NCBI RefSeq assembly: GCF_900637055.1
Contig: NZ_LR134338.1
Location: 3,420,001 to 3,484,000 of the forward strand
Direction of reading: 5' to 3'
Origin: Brevibacillus brevis
Lineage (GTDB): Bacteria; Bacillota; Bacilli; Brevibacillales; Brevibacillaceae
Length of the DNA stretch: 64,000 bases
Positions within the stretch are counted from its first letter, which is position 1, and every line of letters starts with the position of its first letter. This document shows positions 63,637 to 64,000 of the stretch, one piece after another. The position numbers were made by a program, and so were the translations under genes. The notes beneath the pieces are model-generated. The model did no database searches, was not told the DNA's origin, and saw only the letters and a program-made list of their open reading frames with translations.

Positions 63637-64000
63637 TGAGTAGACAGTGTAAAAAGCCCGCTCACCTAACGGTGGGTGGTACACTCTACTTGGAGGGGAT
63701 TTTCTCATGGCTAAAAAAGGTCAAACATTCAAGCGTTATTCCGAGGAGTTTAAGCTGAGGGCAGTAAACATGTATCAACAGGGAGAGATGGGTTCTAAAG
63801 CAATAGCTAAGGAATTAGGGATACCTAGTAAAACACAAGTTCTACAATGGGTCCGAAAGAAGAATAAAGGCGAAGGTTTTGTGGATCAAAGAGGAAAGAA
63901 TGGTTCTAGTGACACCCCATTTGTTGGTCGTCCAAGAACCAAGTTTGCTACTGTGGAAGAAGAAAGGGACTATCTAAAGGCGCAGGTAGAATACCTAAAA
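63637..64000 (+). mobile_element. Left end of an IS3-family insertion sequence
   Basis: A boundary near 63637 (TGAGTAGACAGTGTAAAA) resembles IS3/IS150-type terminal repeats beginning TG. A small hairpin (CTCACC/GGTGGG) and the first transposase frame follow. It inserted just behind the MecA-like gene. The right end and OrfB are outside the window. Confidence 0.7.
63707..64000 (+). CDS. IS3-family transposase OrfA (partial at window end)
   Basis: ATG at 63707 follows TGGAGGGG. 98 residues are visible: HTH_Tnp_1 pattern with RYSEEFKLRAVNMYQQGE at the start, SKAIAKELGIPSKTQVLQWVRK near 31-52, and the beginning of a coiled coil (VEEERDYLKAQVEYLK) as in IS3 OrfA leucine zippers. Continues past base 64000. 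Confidence 0.88.
   Translation, partial: MAKKGQTFKRYSEEFKLRAVNMYQQGEMGSKAIAKELGIPSKTQVLQWVRKKNKGEGFVDQRGKNGSSDTPFVGRPRTKFATVEEERDYLKAQVEYLK

Noticed and set aside
1..64000. CRISPR arrays, tRNA, rRNA, prophage
   Set aside because: No regularly spaced repeats, cloverleaf, rRNA or phage structural genes were seen on reading; a scanner run could still find short ones.

Overview
The window looks like a chromosomal segment of a spore-forming, low-to-moderate GC Firmicute, most likely Brevibacillus. This is inferred from gene content and style, not from a database match. Pointers are a sporulation-type diadenylate cyclase (cdaS) beside a gerA-type germination operon, a bacillithiol disulfide reductase (ypdA/bdr), a ywqB-ywqA pair, a MecA-type adaptor, an S-layer-anchored GH18 protein, and frequent TTG/GTG starts behind strong AGGAGG-like ribosome sites.

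Layout. 0-7 kb: the 3' end of a multicopper oxidase, a DinG/XPD-type helicase, a Lin0512-family protein, an alkyltransferase-like protein, oligoendopeptidase F and an M29 aminopeptidase. 7-11.6 kb: cdaS, divergent from a gerA-gerC-gerB operon in gerK-like order. 11.5-24.3 kb: eleven tightly packed minus-strand genes (IclR regulator, five-part Dpp/Opp importer, large M14-type peptidase, pyroglutamyl peptidase, PxpB-PxpC-PxpA 5-oxoprolinase) that read as one pathway importing peptides, releasing N-terminal pyroglutamate and hydrolysing it to glutamate. 24.4-31.1 kb: YitT and EamA membrane proteins, then the SWIM/SNF2 pair with a 45-residue follower. 31.1-36.5 kb: an EAL-PAS-histidine kinase fusion, a Fur-box-preceded iron operon (frameshifted ABC exporter plus FhuF-like reductase) and a 5'-truncated P1 peptidase. 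36.5-38.44 kb: a visibly AT-rich island with a secreted C39/streptopain-like protease and a small membrane protein, bounded by two broken genes. 38.9-46.8 kb: SulP transporter, an MFS pump with a possible leader peptide, a 51-residue membrane protein, an HxlR-regulated oxidoreductase/flavin monooxygenase/MFS cluster and a LysE exporter. 46.8-51.1 kb: VTT protein/two-component operon and a WYL-regulator/GyrI-like pair. 51.18-51.42 kb: a 237-bp imperfect palindrome of unknown nature. 51.5-55 kb: a small basic protein, EutBC ethanolamine ammonia-lyase behind a terminator-like hairpin and a receiver-only regulator. 54.9-64 kb: frameshifted Ada, a DHA2 pump, an Rrf2 regulator with operator, an acyl-CoA thioesterase-like hydrolase, HIT protein, Bdr, SLH-GH18 protein, a 54-residue TTG-start ORF, a MecA paralogue, and the left end of an IS3-family element running off the window.

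The best candidates for something new are the 237-bp palindrome, the EAL-PAS-kinase fusion, the dedicated pyroglutamyl-peptide operon, and the AT-rich replacement island. Two single-base frameshifts (ABC exporter, Ada) need a raw-read check before being called real pseudogenes. No CRISPR array, tRNA or rRNA was seen.
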